A stretch of 64,000 nucleotides of DNA from Clostridioides difficile (GTDB lineage: Bacteria > Bacillota > Clostridia > Peptostreptococcales > Peptostreptococcaceae), in the NCBI GenBank assembly GCA_012955965.1, contig JABBZI010000014.1, forward strand, positions 1 through 64,000. Direction: 5' to 3'. The notes beneath the pieces were generated by a model. That model did not search any database. It was not told the DNA's origin and saw only the letters and a program-made list of their open reading frames with translations. Each line of letters opens with the position of its first letter. The first letter of the stretch is position 1. Below, piece after piece: positions 62,637-64,000 of the stretch. A program made the position numbers and the translations under genes.

Positions 62637-62659
62637 ACTATTCAAGGAGGATTTTTATT

Positions 62660-63664
62660 ATGGCAACAATCAAAGATATTGCAAAAGATTGTGGTCTTTC
62701 TTCAGCAACAGTCTCCTATGTTTTAAGTGGTAAAGGAAATGAACGAAGAATTCCACTACATACACAAGATATAGTTTTAAATTCAGCAGATAAGCTCGGA
62801 TATAAACGCTCTACTCCTAGAGCTCATAATCATATTCAAATAGCGTTTTATTGGCAAGATGCTGGTTTTGAATTGGCCTCAACGAATATATTTCAAGCAA
62901 TAAACCATGTCATTTCTTTAGAACATTTAGATGTAAACATTATAATACGACCTTATACTGTTGGTCATTTATGTGATGACGAATATCTTTTTTCAAATAA
63001 TTATTATGATGGTGTTGTTTTAACAGGTATCAATGCGGATGATATAGAATACCTATTGAAAAATAAACCCAAAATCCCTGTAGTTGTTGTAAATCGTGAA
63101 ATAGAAGGCTTTTCAAGTGTATCTATTGATAATGAAGAGACTGGTCGCATAGCAGCCCTACATGCTATTAAAAATGGTAAAAATGACATAGCTGTTGTAT
63201 TTAATCCATCTTCATTTACATGTATGACTTTACGAGGTAAATCCTTTTTAAATACATGTGAGGAACATGGAATATATTTACCAGATTCCATATATTATTG
63301 TTCTAATAAAATAGATAGTGGATATGATATCGCTCAAAAAATGATTGCAAGAAACTCAATAAAAAAAGTAATCTTTTGTAACCATGATGTAGTCGCTCTT
63401 GGTATGATGAACGCATTTAATGAGTCAGGAATTGCAATTGGAAATGATGTTCAGATATTTGCAGCAAGCAATGGACCTTCAAGACTAATGGCAAGAAGTA
63501 CACCACCATTAACAGTTATAGACTTAAAAATGGAGGAAACAGCAGAACGTAGCCTTCGAATGATTATTGATATTGTTACTGGCAGAATAAGTGGTATTCA
63601 ACGTCAAGTAATATACCCATCAATCATCTATAGACAATCAAGTCCTGTTCAAGACCTATTATAA
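62660..63664 (+). CDS. LacI-family transcriptional repressor
   Basis: A 334-residue LacI/GalR regulator. N-terminal HTH TIKDIAKDCGLSSATVSYVLSG with the hinge region after it, then the periplasmic-binding-like effector domain (YDGVVLTGINADD, VSIDNEETGRIAALHAI, FCNHDVVALGMMNAF). The ATG has AAGGAGGA. It is divergent from the HMG-lyase operon, and three shared 16-base operators lie between, so it very probably represses that operon and itself. The inducer, likely the substrate or its CoA ester, is unknown. Confidence 0.93.
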   Translation: MATIKDIAKDCGLSSATVSYVLSGKGNERRIPLHTQDIVLNSADKLGYKRSTPRAHNHIQIAFYWQDAGFELASTNIFQAINHVISLEHLDVNIIIRPYTVGHLCDDEYLFSNNYYDGVVLTGINADDIEYLLKNKPKIPVVVVNREIEGFSSVSIDNEETGRIAALHAIKNGKNDIAVVFNPSSFTCMTLRGKSFLNTCEEHGIYLPDSIYYCSNKIDSGYDIAQKMIARNSIKKVIFCNHDVVALGMMNAFNESGIAIGNDVQIFAASNGPSRLMARSTPPLTVIDLKMEETAERSLRMIIDIVTGRISGIQRQVIYPSIIYRQSSPVQDLL

Positions 63665-63725
63665 TATTATTCGTTTTGCAAGATATATTTTTAGTATTTA
63701 TAAAACAGTTTTTATAAATATAAAA

Positions 63726-63777
63726 ACACCTCTAAACCATATTTACATATTATTATGCAAACGTGGTTTAGAGGTGT
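63726..63777. terminator. Terminator shared by the LacI and YebC-like genes
   Basis: ACACCTCTAAACCA (63726-63739) pairs exactly with 63764-63777; T run on the minus side, convergent genes. Confidence 0.85.
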
Positions 63778-63802
63778 ATACATTTCTAAGGTATTAGAAT
63801 AT

Positions 63803-64000
63803 TTACTCTTCTATTTCCCAGTTATGATATATATCTTGAACATCATCATCTTCTTCAAGCATATCAACTAATTTATTCATCATTTTTAAATGAGCTTCTT
63901 CAGTTAATACAGTTGTAGTTTGAGGTATCATCTTTACATCAGCAGATATAAACTCATACCCTTTAGCTTTCAACTCATCACGAACACTAGAAAAATCTTC
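63803..64000 (-). CDS. YebC/PmpR-family protein (5' part outside window)
   Basis: The last 65 residues of a protein running off the window end. The stop is TAA at 63803-63805. The segment FSSVRDELKAKGYEFISADV, then KMIPQTTTVLTEEAH and LEEDDDVQDIYHNWE match the C-terminal domain of YebC/PmpR (TACO1-type), a family implicated in translation of difficult (for example polyproline) stretches and earlier described as DNA-binding regulators. The N-terminal domains cannot be seen, so the start is beyond 64000. Confidence 0.88.
   Translation of the reverse strand, partial: EDFSSVRDELKAKGYEFISADVKMIPQTTTVLTEEAHLKMMNKLVDMLEEDDDVQDIYHNWEIEE

Noticed and set aside
1-64000. Prophage, insertion sequence, CRISPR array, tRNA or rRNA gene
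   Set aside because: None seen: no integrase or transposase frame of usable length, no regularly spaced identical repeats with unique spacers, and no tRNA-like cloverleaf I could recognise. Covariance-model search would be needed to rule out a divergent RNA.

Overview
The window is low-GC Firmicute DNA with strong AGGAGG-type ribosome-binding sites and many TTG/GTG starts. Gene content and order (oppBCADF next to a MarR/HsmA pair, a three-CWB2 cell-wall protein like Cwp25, rbr-perR-rbo with a rubredoxin/glutamate-synthase fusion, and a Re-citrate-synthase-type gene with aconitase and isocitrate dehydrogenase) point to Clostridioides difficile, read in the opposite direction to the usual strain 630 numbering. 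This is recognition from memory, not a database match. I see no phage, insertion sequence, integrase, CRISPR array, rRNA or tRNA. It looks like ordinary chromosome, and most genes lie on the minus strand.

Layout. 1-3 kb: end of an amino-acid-type ABC importer with two tandem paralogous binding lipoproteins. 3-7.5 kb: a molybdate operon (modA-modB-modC-maa) divergent from an HTH plus periplasmic-binding-like regulator, with a phased repeat operator between them and a 50-nt perfect hairpin between modA and modB. 7.6-10.3 kb: a small membrane protein, a membrane-anchored alpha/beta hydrolase and a zinc-type macrodomain protein. 10.6-16.2 kb: oligopeptide importer oppBCADF. 16.5-17.4 kb: hsmR-hsmA (haem sensing). 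17.5-31.6 kb: NifU-like scaffold, M20 amidohydrolase, a DUF6323/DUF6179 pair of unknown function under a palindrome-controlled promoter, a zinc-finger protein, a GIY-YIG protein, Cwp25-like protein, glycosyltransferase plus PP2C phosphatase, stand-alone AICAR transformylase, FAH-family enzyme, CPBP protein, HTH protein, nitroreductase, GNAT and MarR. 31.8-36 kb: oxidative TCA branch (Re-citrate synthase type, aconitase, IDH). 36-41 kb: DEAD-box helicase, DUF5071, YkvI-like transporter, metallo-beta-lactamase-fold enzyme. 41-44 kb: PerR oxidative-stress operon. 44.6-50 kb: UspA with a degenerate EIIB-like protein, a GGDEF/EAL protein, a flavodoxin, a DUF4116 repeat protein and a zinc-ribbon protein.

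50.3-63.7 kb is the most interesting part: two adjacent CoA-dependent catabolic operons with different regulatory logic. The first (58346 to 51755, minus) encodes crotonase, GntP permease, CaiB-type CoA-transferase, acyl-CoA dehydrogenase and EtfBA. It has a clear sigma-54 -24/-12 promoter, three upstream repeats placed like enhancer sites, and a sigma-54 activator gene immediately downstream. The second (62390 to 58906, minus) encodes an HMG-CoA-lyase-type enzyme, a MatC-type dicarboxylate carrier and a second CaiB-type CoA-transferase, divergent from a LacI-family regulator. Three matching 16-bp operators lie between them, two of them over the two predicted transcription starts. Together they suggest uptake, CoA activation and either cleavage or reduction of small hydroxy or branched organic acids; the true substrates are unknown. 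The window ends inside a YebC/PmpR-family gene.
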